64,000 bases of DNA from Methanocorpusculum sp. (GTDB lineage: Archaea; Halobacteriota; Methanomicrobia; Methanomicrobiales; Methanocorpusculaceae): assembly GCF_030655665.1 (NCBI RefSeq), contig NZ_JAUSPQ010000007.1:62001-126000 (forward strand), read 5' to 3'. Position 1 is the first letter of the stretch; every line of letters begins with the position of its first letter. A program made the position numbers and the translations under genes. This document shows positions 1 through 7,895 of the stretch, one piece after another. The notes under the pieces were generated by a model. The model did no database searches, was not told where the DNA came from, and was given only the letters and a program-made list of their open reading frames with translations.

Positions 1-1
1 C

Positions 2-1201
2 CTTATCCCGGAACTGGTGTATGACATGGCTGCACCTCTGGGTCTTGTCGATCTGAAAGAGTTCCCGGTGAAGAGGCCGCCCCTCAGATTTCCGCCGTAT
101 ATTGCATCGCTTCCCTCCGGCCTTACCGGCACCTCCGAAAAAATATTTTCCGCGATCGCCCGCAGAGACCGGTTCATGTTCACGCCGTACAACAGTTTCG
201 ATGGTCTGATCAATTTCATGTATGCGGCAGCGAATGATCCAACCGTTGTAAAGATCCAGATGACGCTCTACAGACTGGGTTCCGAGTCCCCGGTGATCGC
301 TGCGCTCATCGCTGCGGCAAAAAACAACATAGATGTTACCGCAGTCGTCGAACTGAAAGCGAGTTTTGATGAGGAGACCAACTTCAAGTGGGCAACGAAA
401 CTCAAAGAAGGGGGAGTCAATGTCATCGTGGGATACCCTGGTGTCAAAGTCCATGCAAAATGCTGCCTCGTGACCCGAATCGAAAATGGACAGATCGTCC
501 GGTATGCGAACATTTCTACCGGCAACTACAATGCAAAGACCGCAAAGATCTACTCCGACATGTCGATCTTTACGGCAAACGAGGAGATCTGCTCTGATGC
601 TGCCGTATTGTTTGCAATGTTTTCAGGTTCTGTCCCGTCCCCGGTTTACCGCCGTATTATTGTAAGTCCGCACTCGATGAATGAGACGCTTATCAGTAAA
701 ATCGAACGTGAAGCTAATGTCTCCGGGAGCAGCGGGAGGATCATAATGAAGATGAACTCGCTGACCGACCGGGACATCATCAATGCGTTGTATGCTGCGT
801 CAGAAAAGGGAGTAAAGATCGATCTTTCCGTAAGGGGTATATGTATTCTCAGACCCGGCGTTCCTGGATTGTCCGAAACGATCCGCGTGACCTCCGTTGT
901 CGGACGGTTTCTGGAGCATACCAGAGTGTATTACTTTGAAAACAGCGGCGACCCTGAGGTGTATATCGGCAGTCCTGATATGATGCCGAGAAACCTGAAC
1001 CGGCGTATCGAGATCCTCTGCCCGATCCTTGATAAAAAGATAAAAAAGGTCCTCATAGAGAAGATCATTCCCGAGTTCATTTACGACTCGGTGAAAGGCC
1101 ACACTCTCGACGCGAATGGAAGATATCATCCCCCTGAACGAAAACCGGGCAATTTAAGTTCCCAGCAGAAGTTTATTTCCATGCAGAAGGTCTGGAGATA
1201 A
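2..1201 (+). CDS. ppk: Polyphosphate kinase PPK1, C-terminal part (5' end outside window)
   Basis: PPK1 reversibly moves the terminal phosphate of ATP onto inorganic polyphosphate through phosphohistidine intermediates. The frame is open from base 2, so about 400 of the usual ~690 residues are visible: the two C-terminal phospholipase D-like catalytic domains. Counting from the GTG at 17, the first catalytic His lies in KVHAKCCLVTR (H146) and the second in VGRFLEHTRVYYF (H301). Their spacing matches H435/H592 of the E. coli enzyme closely. The conserved loop RGICILRPGVPGLSE precedes the second His. The true start is upstream of the window. An exopolyphosphatase-type gene lies 14 kb away, so both polyphosphate synthesis and hydrolysis are represented. 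Confidence 0.95.
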   Translation, partial: LIPELVYDMAAPLGLVDLKEFPVKRPPLRFPPYIASLPSGLTGTSEKIFSAIARRDRFMFTPYNSFDGLINFMYAAANDPTVVKIQMTLYRLGSESPVIAALIAAAKNNIDVTAVVELKASFDEETNFKWATKLKEGGVNVIVGYPGVKVHAKCCLVTRIENGQIVRYANISTGNYNAKTAKIYSDMSIFTANEEICSDAAVLFAMFSGSVPSPVYRRIIVSPHSMNETLISKIEREANVSGSSGRIIMKMNSLTDRDIINALYAASEKGVKIDLSVRGICILRPGVPGLSETIRVTSVVGRFLEHTRVYYFENSGDPEVYIGSPDMMPRNLNRRIEILCPILDKKIKKVLIEKIIPEFIYDSVKGHTLDANGRYHPPERKPGNLSSQQKFISMQKVWR

Positions 1202-1326
1202 CGAATCCCATTCTTTTCAGTCGTTGTTGTTCGTCCTGTATGATACGCTGCATTTCGAGAGTATGTTTCCAAAAGGAGGCATTTTTAGGATACCTTTATC
1301 ATCTTTTTGTGCGATAGTAAATCAAT

Positions 1327-1896
1327 ATGACAAGTGTTGTTATGATTGAGCAGGAACTCAATCCAAATGCCTGGAAATTCCAGGTCCTCAAAGCAGTCAT
1401 TTTTGTTTTGTTTGGAATATTCTGTCTCGTCTTTCCGTTCGCGACCCTGAACTTAGGGGCCTATTTAGTAGCTTTTGTCCTGATTTTCGTGTCGATCGCG
1501 GCATTGTTCTCAGGATTTGCCGCATTCGGCGAACCAAAGACCACCTGGTGGATGATCGTGCTTGGTATCATAGGTATCATTATAGCCGTCTATTCCTTCC
1601 TGAACCCGGCGTTTATGATCACGTTCGGCACGATCTGTGTGGGAATCATCGCCCTTCTCTCCGGACTGACCGACATTATCCTTGCATTCAGCAAGGGACT
1701 TTCCGCAGGCATCCGTGTTCTGACATTCATTTTAGGCGTGCTCGGTATTCTCGTCGGTTTGATCTTTCTCCTTCAGCCGGGGATCGGTGCTGAATTACTG
1801 ATCATTCTCCTTGGCATATTCCTTATCCTCGGCGGTATCGTCGCATTGATCGAAGGATTCATGTTCAAAAAATTCATTTCTGAAGTGACCAGCTGA
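1327..1896 (+). CDS. DUF308 / HdeD-like integral membrane protein
   Basis: This 189-residue protein is almost entirely hydrophobic, with about six transmembrane segments after a short polar N-terminus, and Gly-rich helices (for example LGIIGIIIAVYSFLNP). The arrangement of paired three-helix units with an FLNP turn is that of the DUF308/HdeD family. Family members are linked to acid or general stress in bacteria, but the biochemical role is not established. It has its own TATA-like sequence about 30 bases upstream and ends at a T-rich tract, so it is probably monocistronic. No catalytic motif is visible. Confidence 0.8.
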   Translation: MTSVVMIEQELNPNAWKFQVLKAVIFVLFGIFCLVFPFATLNLGAYLVAFVLIFVSIAALFSGFAAFGEPKTTWWMIVLGIIGIIIAVYSFLNPAFMITFGTICVGIIALLSGLTDIILAFSKGLSAGIRVLTFILGVLGILVGLIFLLQPGIGAELLIILLGIFLILGGIVALIEGFMFKKFISEVTS

Positions 1897-1902
1897 TCCA
1901 CT

Positions 1903-1919
1903 CTTTTTTTTTGTTTTTT
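1903..1919 (+). terminator. T-run terminator after the DUF308 gene
   Basis: An almost uninterrupted run of T residues starts seven bases after the stop codon. Oligo-T tracts without a required hairpin are the usual intrinsic termination signal in archaea. Confidence 0.6.
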
Positions 1920-1980
1920 GAAAGGCAGTGAGTGCCAAACCTTTTATTATATCGGTGCCATAGAATCAGAGAAGAGCATT

Positions 1981-2550
1981 ATGGCGGAAAATACTAAGAA
2001 AATCGCTGAGATCTCGGCAATTCTCGGCATCGATGAACACAGCTGCCGGGAGATCGCGAAAGAGTACGATGAGATCCTCCCCTGTAAGAAGATCGGGAAA
2101 GTCAGCGTCTATGAGGACAATACCGTAGACCGGTTCAGAAAGATCGCCGATCTTCAGGCGCAGGGTCTCCCAAAAGAGGTCATCATTCCTGCGATCCGCG
2201 GTGGAAAATCCCTGCAGGAGCGGGCAATAGAGGATATGAAAAAGATGGGGGTGGATATCCAGACCGAGCCGAAAAAAATAGTGCCAAAACCAATTCCGCG
2301 TTCCGAGACTGAAGAGGAACTTATCCTTGCCGTTCGATCTGCTGAGACAAGCATTGCCGCGATGGAACACCGGCTTTCTGCGTTCCGGGAAAGATCCGAG
2401 GCCGATACCACTGCGATCCTTGATGCGGTCTCTTCTGTCTCCGCTGAAGTTGCAGAACTGAAAACGCAGGTGCATACGCTCTGGGATCAGATCGCAGCCC
2501 TCGAAGAATACCTGCGTGCATGCCAAAACAGATCTATCTGGAAACGCTGA
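1981..2550 (+). CDS. Predicted HTH (MerR-like) protein with C-terminal coiled coil
   Basis: The 189-residue protein begins at ATG 1981; an upstream TTG at 1918 in the same frame lies before the TATA-like sequence (about 1940-1950) and is unlikely. Residues 5-70 look like a helix-turn-helix of MerR type: KIAEISAILGI, then a second helix, a wing-like segment GKVSVYEDNTV and a helix with LQAQGLPKEVI. Residues about 115-180 are a heptad-rich coiled coil (TSIAAMEHRLSAFRERSE, then SAEVAELKTQVHTLWDQI), suggesting dimerisation. No ligand-binding cysteines are present. Its target is unknown; a DNA-binding role is inferred from the fold only. Confidence 0.55.
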   Translation: MAENTKKIAEISAILGIDEHSCREIAKEYDEILPCKKIGKVSVYEDNTVDRFRKIADLQAQGLPKEVIIPAIRGGKSLQERAIEDMKKMGVDIQTEPKKIVPKPIPRSETEEELILAVRSAETSIAAMEHRLSAFRERSEADTTAILDAVSSVSAEVAELKTQVHTLWDQIAALEEYLRACQNRSIWKR

Positions 2551-2644
2551 ATCTTTCCCGCATCTTTTTTCCGATTTCGACGGGAGGGACATGCCGGTCA
2601 GGCAAAAACCCTAATCTCTCCCGCACCAATATCTACACAGTATT

Positions 2645-3808
2645 ATGCCTTCCCAGTGTGCCGTATGCAAAGGAAAAGGACTCTGCGGTCTTCCGAGTTG
2701 TCCGATAACCCGGCGTTTCCATGCACTGAAAGACACACGACCCGTTTCTGAATACATGGGGGCGTCCCCATCGGTTTTTGTCGGGAGTTACGGGTATCCC
2801 CGGGTCGTCGGGGGTCCCCTCATGATCAACGATACCGACAACCCTCTTGACTGGGTCAGACAGGGTTTTTCCATCGACGATATCGTTTCAGTTCGTTCCC
2901 GAACGATTCGGGGAGGATCCGATCTGGATGTAAAGATCCCGGACATCGGGAAAGTTCAGGAGATCGCCCTTTCGGCTAAACCTCTCGATGTGGAGGTGGC
3001 GTTTGAAAAACCGGTATCGTTCGATATAAATTTCGATGGGACCGTCACGCCGATCGGCATGTCAGGTGCGATGAAAAAACTGGATGTCATCGACAATGCC
3101 TCGGTTTCCCGGATCGTCGACCGCTGTACCTCCGATACCGATCTCAAAGCGACCGAAGCCGCCAGGATCATGTTTGAAAACGGGACCGATGTCTACAAGA
3201 TCACGAACCTTTTAACAGCCGGTCTTCTCGGGGTAAAACGCCGGGTGGTCCCGACCCGCTGGGCGATTACTGCTACAGACGACATGATCTCCACCTCGAT
3301 CAAGCGTGAGGTCATAAAAATGCCTGCTCTTCCCGAGTATCAGGTGTTCTCCGGGACCCTGTATGGAAATACGCTGTGTTTCATCCTCATTCCGTCAAAC
3401 GACTGGAGATTCGAGATGCTCGAACGCTGGCAGAAACATTCCCTATGGTCCGGAGACGAGGAGACGATCGTCGTTGACGGGGAGAAGGGGCTTACCAAAT
3501 CGAAGTATTCTCCGATCGCAGGAGCATACTACTCGGCAAGACTTGCTGTTCTCGAGTATCTGAAAAGTGTCGGAAGATGTGCACGGGTCTTGTGTATCCG
3601 GGACATTTCCGGTGAGTACTGGGCACCTCTTGGCACATGGGTCATCAGAGAAGCCGCCCACGAATCCCTCTCTCACTCCCCGGACCGGGTCGGAACACTT
3701 GGAGAAGCCGTGACTTCTGCTTCACAAAAGCTTGGGACCAGTTTCTGGATCCCGAAAATGGATCTCCTCCGGGATATCAGACAGCAGAAGACGCTCTTTG
3801 AGTTCTGA
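2645..3808 (+). CDS. nreA: DNA repair protein NreA with PCNA-binding tail
   Basis: NreA is an archaeal protein linked genetically to DNA-damage resistance and found with PCNA. The N-terminus has a short zinc-finger-like set of cysteines (CAVCKGKGLCGLPSC, residues 5-19) followed by the conserved body (DUF650/DUF651), including SPSVFVGSYGYPRVVGGPL and SPIAGAYYSARLAVLEYL. The last residues are RQQKTLFEF, matching the PCNA-interacting consensus QxxLxxF at the extreme C-terminus. Length (387 aa) is normal for the family. The gene has its own promoter region and is followed, 15 bases after its stop, by the end of the palindromic element at 3823. Confidence 0.9.
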   Translation: MPSQCAVCKGKGLCGLPSCPITRRFHALKDTRPVSEYMGASPSVFVGSYGYPRVVGGPLMINDTDNPLDWVRQGFSIDDIVSVRSRTIRGGSDLDVKIPDIGKVQEIALSAKPLDVEVAFEKPVSFDINFDGTVTPIGMSGAMKKLDVIDNASVSRIVDRCTSDTDLKATEAARIMFENGTDVYKITNLLTAGLLGVKRRVVPTRWAITATDDMISTSIKREVIKMPALPEYQVFSGTLYGNTLCFILIPSNDWRFEMLERWQKHSLWSGDEETIVVDGEKGLTKSKYSPIAGAYYSARLAVLEYLKSVGRCARVLCIRDISGEYWAPLGTWVIREAAHESLSHSPDRVGTLGEAVTSASQKLGTSFWIPKMDLLRDIRQQKTLFEF

Positions 3809-3822
3809 GACGGATCATTTGG

Positions 3823-4386
3823 AATAGGACTTACTAGGTGTTAGAGTGTATCCAATTCGGGAAGGGTATGGCTGGGTGTCGAAGCATGAGATTAAAAAAA
3901 CCGCGAATCTCCGCGAATAAACGCGAATAAACGCGAATCGCATTTTTCTTGCGCCGTCGTGCTCTGCGCCGTCGTGCTCTGCGCCGTCGTGCTCTGCGCC
4001 GTCGTGCTCTGCGCCGTCGTGCTCTGCTCCGGCTGATCGCCTACGCAGAATCGCACGACGTCTGGAAAAATGCTATAGGAAAAACCGGCGTGCCGGTTTT
4101 TCTTTCAAGTTGGCTCTCTTTTTGTGTCGTATGAAAAAATAATATAAGAACAGAAAAACCCGCACGCGGGTTTTTCCCTCAGCATTTTTCAAGAGAGGGT
4201 GCGATTCTGCGTAGGCGATCAGCCGGAGCAGAGCGCCCGAACGCAAGGAAAATGCGATTCGCGAAGATTCGCGGAGATTCGCGGTTGGTTTTTTCAGATA
4301 TCAGAAAATAACCCGTACACGAAACCGAAGTACATCCCATAAGTACTTCTGTTTTATGATTGAGAGCACACCGCGTAAGTCCTATT
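3823..4386. mobile_element. Non-coding palindromic element, copy 1 (terminal inverted repeats)
   Basis: A 564-bp unit bounded by 19-bp imperfect inverted repeats: aataggacttactaggtgt at 3823-3841 and acaccgcgtaagtcctatt at 4368-4386. A GG dinucleotide lies just outside each end. Inside come about 65-100 bp arms, CGCGAAT-rich repeats (about 3899-3939 and 4256-4284), a 15-bp tandem repeat on the left, 35-bp perfect inverted arms (4022-4056 and 4199-4233), and two hairpins in the centre (about 4080-4101 and 4153-4176). No convincing gene is present: short open frames only translate the repeats. The arms match those of the copy at 9144-9784 in swapped order, so the two are the same family in opposite orientation. 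It resembles a MITE, but no transposase is visible. Confidence 0.75.
3951..4025. repeat. 15-bp tandem repeat, five copies
   Basis: Five perfect head-to-tail copies of gcgccgtcgtgctct sit inside the left arm of the palindromic element. The right arm lacks them, so the expansion interrupts an otherwise matching inverted repeat (3930s-3950 pairs with about 4240-4262). Because 15 is a multiple of three, the array yields a spurious Arg-rich open frame. Confidence 0.95.
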
Positions 4387-4524
4387 GGAAAAATCTCCGG
4401 CAGTATCCTGGTGGTATACCAGCATCGCAAATATAAACTTCTCAGAAAGCATACCTGAAGGTACTTAGTATCCGTATTCCGGCTTCGGCCGATGTTCTGA
4501 AATGTTGGAAACGGAGGATGAATC

Positions 4525-5010
4525 ATGAAAGCAATCGTTTACGAATCAAACACCGGATTTACCCAGAAATATGCATTTATGCTGAGCGAAAAAACCGGGC
4601 TTCCCGTATATCTTCTGGAGAATGCAAAGAGCGAACTCCAGAAAGGAGATGAGGTATTTTTCCTCGGCTGGATCTGTGCAGGCAAGATCAGCGGCTATGC
4701 GAAAGCCGCCAAACTGTATTCGGTAAAGGGGGCGGCAGGCGTTGGCATAATGTTCCCGGACGAGACCACGGTCCCTCAGTTGAGAGAAAACAACAAGATC
4801 AAAGACATCCCGGTCTTTTTCCTGCACGGGGGAGTCGCTCCCGAGAAACTGAGTCCCATCAAACGGAAACTCCTAAGCATGATCGCAAAAACCGTGGAAA
4901 AAGCCGGAGCGAAAAACGAAGGCGAAAGAGCGGTGATCGATGCTCTCAGGATCGGCGGGGACTTTGTCAGGCCGGAAAATCTGGATGAGATCGTTGCCTT
5001 TATTCAGTAA
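4525..5010 (+). CDS. Flavodoxin-like protein
   Basis: This 161-residue protein has a flavodoxin-like N-terminus: KAIVYESNTGFTQKYA (residues 2-17) corresponds to the first beta strand and phosphate-binding loop that holds FMN phosphate, and DEVFFLGWICAGKISGY is the following strand and loop. It probably carries FMN and donates electrons or acts as a domain of a reductase, although the partner is unknown. The start is supported by GGAGG about eight bases upstream. A TATA-like ATATAAA at about 4426-4432 implies a leader of roughly 70 nt containing a small CGGC-TTCG-GCCG hairpin. It follows mobile element copy 1 and is probably monocistronic. Confidence 0.7.
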   Translation: MKAIVYESNTGFTQKYAFMLSEKTGLPVYLLENAKSELQKGDEVFFLGWICAGKISGYAKAAKLYSVKGAAGVGIMFPDETTVPQLRENNKIKDIPVFFLHGGVAPEKLSPIKRKLLSMIAKTVEKAGAKNEGERAVIDALRIGGDFVRPENLDEIVAFIQ

Positions 5011-5020
5011 AACCCCCAAC

Positions 5021-5033
5021 TATTTTTTTTTAT
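5021..5033 (+). terminator. T-run terminator after the flavodoxin-like gene
   Basis: A tract of ten T residues (interrupted once by A) begins ten bases after the stop codon, consistent with an archaeal intrinsic terminator. Confidence 0.55.
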
Positions 5034-5087
5034 TAATACGCTGCACTCTCCAGAAATGAGCGCTTTCCGGCAAAAAAAGATATGTTA

Positions 5088-5273
5088 TTATGTTCGTTTC
5101 CCGTCAAGGAACTCGGCTGGGAAATTGTGTTCAAATGTCGTTCTGATATCCTGAGCCCGCATATATTTTACCATAACATTCTGGTTACAGTCTTTCCACT
5201 CAGGATCCCACCACTGACAGGAATCTTTAATGCAGGTCTCCCGTATCAGCGGACAATATCTCACATCACTCAT
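5088..5273 (-). CDS. Small cysteine-rich protein, function unknown
   Basis: A 61-residue soluble protein with four cysteines in the first half (CPLIRETCIKDSCQWWDPEWKDC), each segment separated in a way that could bind a metal ion. I do not recognise a named family. It starts 24 bases after the IMPACT-family gene on the same strand, so it is probably the last gene of the ycaO operon. The cysteine and tryptophan pattern is too regular for a chance frame, and the gene occupies otherwise empty sequence. Confidence 0.55.
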   Translation of the reverse strand: MSDVRYCPLIRETCIKDSCQWWDPEWKDCNQNVMVKYMRAQDIRTTFEHNFPAEFLDGKRT

Positions 5274-5297
5274 AATGCAGTACTTATCTTCACAGGA

Positions 5298-5675
5298 TTA
5301 TAATGCCTTTCTTCTCTCCAGATACTCGGTGACGACACCGTTTCCCGCCTCGCGAAAAGCCCGGGAAACTCCCGCAGGTCCAAGCTTGATCCCGCCGAAG
5401 AGCCGGGAGATGATCAGAATATGACTCGTAAGACCGTGCCTTTCGAGGATCTCGGCAAGTGCACGCCCAGGAGAGCCTACTTCGCCGTCCGCCCGGCTGT
5501 CCGAATAATTCCCGCAGACGACCGCGTAACAGTGATGGGCCGCTTTTTTATAGAGTTTTTCGTGGATCTCCCGAACTTCGAGAACATCATCCACTGATTC
5601 GATCTCGTAAAGGTGAGCGTAAAACTTGGATTTCTTCTCATCCAGTCGTACGGCTGCTACCTCACGGGCCGCCAT
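5298..5675 (-). CDS. IMPACT/YigZ (UPF0029) family protein, single domain
   Basis: The 125-residue protein matches the N-terminal UPF0029 domain of YigZ/IMPACT: KKSKFYAHLYEIES, then HHCYAVVCG, SDGE-like region RADGEVGSPGRALAEIL and RLFGGIKLGPAGVSRAF. Bacterial YigZ is about 200 residues with an extra C-terminal domain, which is absent here. Mammalian IMPACT affects translational control through GCN1, and the archaeal role is not known. The ATG directly follows the TAG of the upstream gene (5676-5678), with no spacer, indicating co-translation. Confidence 0.85.
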   Translation of the reverse strand: MAAREVAAVRLDEKKSKFYAHLYEIESVDDVLEVREIHEKLYKKAAHHCYAVVCGNYSDSRADGEVGSPGRALAEILERHGLTSHILIISRLFGGIKLGPAGVSRAFREAGNGVVTEYLERRKAL

Positions 5676-6281
5676 CTATCTGTCCCGCATCTCGCAGAGG
5701 GCATTCCTGAACTCGTTAAGATACTCCTGCATGGAAAGGCTGCCTTCCGGAAACGGGCAGTCGGCATCATACAGTTTGTCGATCATCGGGTTTGTCGGAT
5801 AGATCTCGACAGGAATACCGGTCTGTTGGACTGCAGCCTCCATTGCCGTTCTAAAAAGTCCAATGCAGTAGGCTATCCTGTGCGTATAGGTATCCTTCGT
5901 CTTTTCCAGATAACCGGCGATACGTGCCGTCTCGATCCTGAGAAAATCGTCTTTTATCTTCTGATCCTTCACGTTCCCAAGCATATAATGATAGTGGGCA
6001 AACGGATACATCAGTTCAAGTTCAGCCGGAACCGTTCCGCAGGTCCCAAAGATCACCACATGATACTTTGATTTATCCGGAAACACTTCGCCAAATAATG
6101 CGTGAAACAGCTTATGGCTTGGACTTGTACTATAAGGTTTTCGTACAGCACAGGGGATAAAGAGCCCGATGTCTCTTGGAGCGACATAATATTCATTGAT
6201 AATATACTGATATGCTTCCTCAAACTGCGGAAGATAAAACGGAGGGTCGGTCAGATCCTGTGGGTCCTCGGGCGGGCGCAT
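5676..6281 (-). CDS. ArcS-core (DUF5591) domain protein
   Basis: The 201-residue protein contains PCAVRKPYSTSPSH (about residues 43-56), an exact match to the diagnostic ArcS pattern PC-x3-KPY-x2-S-x2-H. ArcS (archaeosine synthase) converts preQ0 at position 15 of archaeal tRNA towards archaeosine, with lysine as donor in partnership with a radical SAM protein. Here only the core catalytic domain is present: no TGT-like N-terminal domain and no C-terminal PUA domain, so tRNA binding must come from another protein or the substrate differs. It lies between pspC (three bases away) and the IMPACT gene (zero bases) in one operon. Confidence 0.75.
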   Translation of the reverse strand: MRPPEDPQDLTDPPFYLPQFEEAYQYIINEYYVAPRDIGLFIPCAVRKPYSTSPSHKLFHALFGEVFPDKSKYHVVIFGTCGTVPAELELMYPFAHYHYMLGNVKDQKIKDDFLRIETARIAGYLEKTKDTYTHRIAYCIGLFRTAMEAAVQQTGIPVEIYPTNPMIDKLYDADCPFPEGSLSMQEYLNEFRNALCEMRDR

Positions 6282-6284
6282 GTT

Positions 6285-6530
6285 TTATTCCTTTACTTTG
6301 AACTCTGCATCGACTACGTTCGGGTCAAGGGCTTTTGGACCGACCGGGACAAAGATCCACATCAGAATATAGATCAGAATGCTTGGGACCGTGAGGTAGG
6401 GGATGAACGTCAGAACTACCCAGATTATCCGGACAAGCCAGGTTGGGGCCTTTATGTATTCAGCAACCCCTCCGCAGACGCCGGCAAGAAGTTTATCGGT
6501 CTGTGACCGATGAAATGTTTCGAGTACCAT
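6285..6530 (-). CDS. PspC-domain small membrane protein
   Basis: The 81-residue protein starts at ATG 6530 (MVLETFHRSQTDKLLAGVCG). The segment LLAGVCGGVAEYI is the hallmark of the PspC domain, followed by one strongly hydrophobic stretch (VRIIWVVLTFIP...IYILMWIFVP) that inserts in the membrane. Bacterial PspC senses envelope stress, and archaeal homologues are uncharacterised. A longer in-frame start would overlap thiF and is not supported. It is 25 bases downstream of thiF and three bases upstream of the ArcS-core gene. Confidence 0.85.
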   Translation of the reverse strand: MVLETFHRSQTDKLLAGVCGGVAEYIKAPTWLVRIIWVVLTFIPYLTVPSILIYILMWIFVPVGPKALDPNVVDAEFKVKE

Positions 6531-6555
6531 TGTCTTACATGTTTTGCCCGAGAGC

Positions 6556-7266
6556 CTATAAGGTTGCGCACATAGGACATCGCGGACTCTTTTTGACGGT
6601 AAAGATCTCCATCGAGTTTTCCGCCCCGTCATAGAGCAGAAGTTTCCCGGCAAGCGTGCTGCCTGTTCCGGTGAGATATTTTACGACTTCCGCAGCTTCA
6701 ATGCTCCCGATAACGCCTGCTGCTGCTCCAAGGACCGGTGTTTTGGTCGTGGTATTTGCATTCTGGAAAATACAGGAAAGACAGGGGGTTTTTCCCGGGA
6801 TGACCAGGGTCGCCTGACCCGTGAATCCTGCGACCGCTCCGTGCATCAGCGGGATATCCAGTTCCAGGGCCACTTTGTTCAAAACGAATCTGGCAGCAAA
6901 ATTATCCATACAGTCGACGATGATATCGGCGTCCCCAATCAGCCGGAGAACAGAGGATTCGTCGATCCTCTCGGAAAATGCCGTGACATTACACTCAGGA
7001 TTCAGGGACTCGAGTGTTATTTTCGCTGATTCGGCTTTGGAGGTCCCGATCCTGTCTTCAGTGTGGAGGATCTGCCGGTTCATGTTCGAGAGCTCGATCA
7101 CGTCCATATCGCAGATCCGGATGCTGCCGATCCCGACCGCGGCGAGGTACATGGATGCGGGAGAACCCAGCCCTCCCGCTCCGGCGATGAACACAGTCGT
7201 ATCGCTTAGTTTTTCCTGACCCATTTTCCCCAGAAGGGATTCCTGTCTGGCGTACCGCTCATTCAT
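6556..7266 (-). CDS. ThiF/MoeB/HesA-type E1-like adenylyltransferase
   Basis: E1-like enzymes adenylate the C-terminal Gly-Gly of ubiquitin-fold sulfur carriers such as MoaD, ThiS or SAMPs. From ATG 7266 (236 aa) the protein shows the nucleotide-binding loop GAGGLGSPASMYLAAVG, the segment DMDVIELSNMNRQ with the conserved Arg, and IVDCMDNFAARFVLN. Two zinc-binding CxxC pairs are present (CLSC and CPMC at the C-terminus). Its ATG overlaps the TGA of tfuA in an ATGA arrangement, so the two are translationally coupled. That suggests a sulfur-activation role for the YcaO-TfuA system, although a general MoeB/SAMP role is equally possible. Confidence 0.85.
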   Translation of the reverse strand: MNERYARQESLLGKMGQEKLSDTTVFIAGAGGLGSPASMYLAAVGIGSIRICDMDVIELSNMNRQILHTEDRIGTSKAESAKITLESLNPECNVTAFSERIDESSVLRLIGDADIIVDCMDNFAARFVLNKVALELDIPLMHGAVAGFTGQATLVIPGKTPCLSCIFQNANTTTKTPVLGAAAGVIGSIEAAEVVKYLTGTGSTLAGKLLLYDGAENSMEIFTVKKSPRCPMCATL

Positions 7267-7895
7267 AAGAGAGCCCTCACGGCGTTCAGACACTCGATCG
7301 CGTCAAGGCGTTTCTGGTCAACGGCATTATCTTTGATCCAGGACAACAGCGTTGTTTTTGTTTCTCCGGAGATATCTGCATCTTTGATGACCCGCCGGTA
7401 TGTCCGGTCAGGATAATAGATCGCTTTGCAGGCCTTGAGAAGCGATGTTTCTTCTTCTTTGGTAATGACCCCGTCCAAAAGGGCTTTTGAAAAACCTGCC
7501 CGGATATTTACCATGGGTTCGGAAAGAGCGATCCCTGTTTCCGTATCATACACGAGTCCGACCTCGTCATCGGCGATGATCTCCCCGGATTTATACTGGT
7601 GATAGATCTTTCCAATACCGGTCATCCCAAGCGTGTCCAGCTCGGAGGCACGAAGCGCCCCCATAGATGATGAGCCGTAGACTTTCACTCCGGACTTCAT
7701 CACGCCGAGAAGTTCCCGATGACCAACTGCCTCATCCTGAAAAAAGACCCCGTCTATGATGACCATGATATCCGCATTTTCTGCCGCGGCAGCAGCAGCT
7801 CCGCGTTTTACCGGCGGTAAAAAAACTGCGTCCGGAAGGATCGATCCGGCAGTTACCAGATCAAGACTAGGACCGATGAAGACGACGACGTTCAA
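7263..7895 (-). CDS. tfuA: TfuA-like protein, YcaO partner
   Basis: TfuA partners YcaO in installing thioglycine; in methanogens the pair acts on methyl-coenzyme M reductase alpha subunit. The visible family core begins NVVVFIGPSL and continues through DGVFFQDEAVGHRELLG and YGSSSMGALRASEL. No ATG sits at the expected place; I chose TTG 7895, preceded by AGAGGTG about nine bases upstream, giving 210 aa and a 29-base overlap with ycaO. GTG 7904 is an alternative. A farther ATG (7958) would force a 90-base overlap. TfuA probably binds thiophosphate or recruits the sulfur donor (inference from the family). Confidence 0.85.
   Translation of the reverse strand: MNVVVFIGPSLDLVTAGSILPDAVFLPPVKRGAAAAAAENADIMVIIDGVFFQDEAVGHRELLGVMKSGVKVYGSSSMGALRASELDTLGMTGIGKIYHQYKSGEIIADDEVGLVYDTETGIALSEPMVNIRAGFSKALLDGVITKEEETSLLKACKAIYYPDRTYRRVIKDADISGETKTTLLSWIKDNAVDQKRLDAIECLNAVRALL

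Noticed and set aside
3949-4134. Arg-rich open frame over the 15-bp tandem repeats
   Set aside because: It exists only because the repeat unit is 15 bp long; it has no ribosome-binding site and lies inside the palindromic element.
4179-4526. Minus-strand frame resembling the plus frame at 9161-9454 (shared NRES/ARI-like residues)
   Set aside because: The similarity reflects the shared arm and CGCGAAT repeats of the two mobile elements in the same phase; coding signals are absent and the frames end in hairpins.
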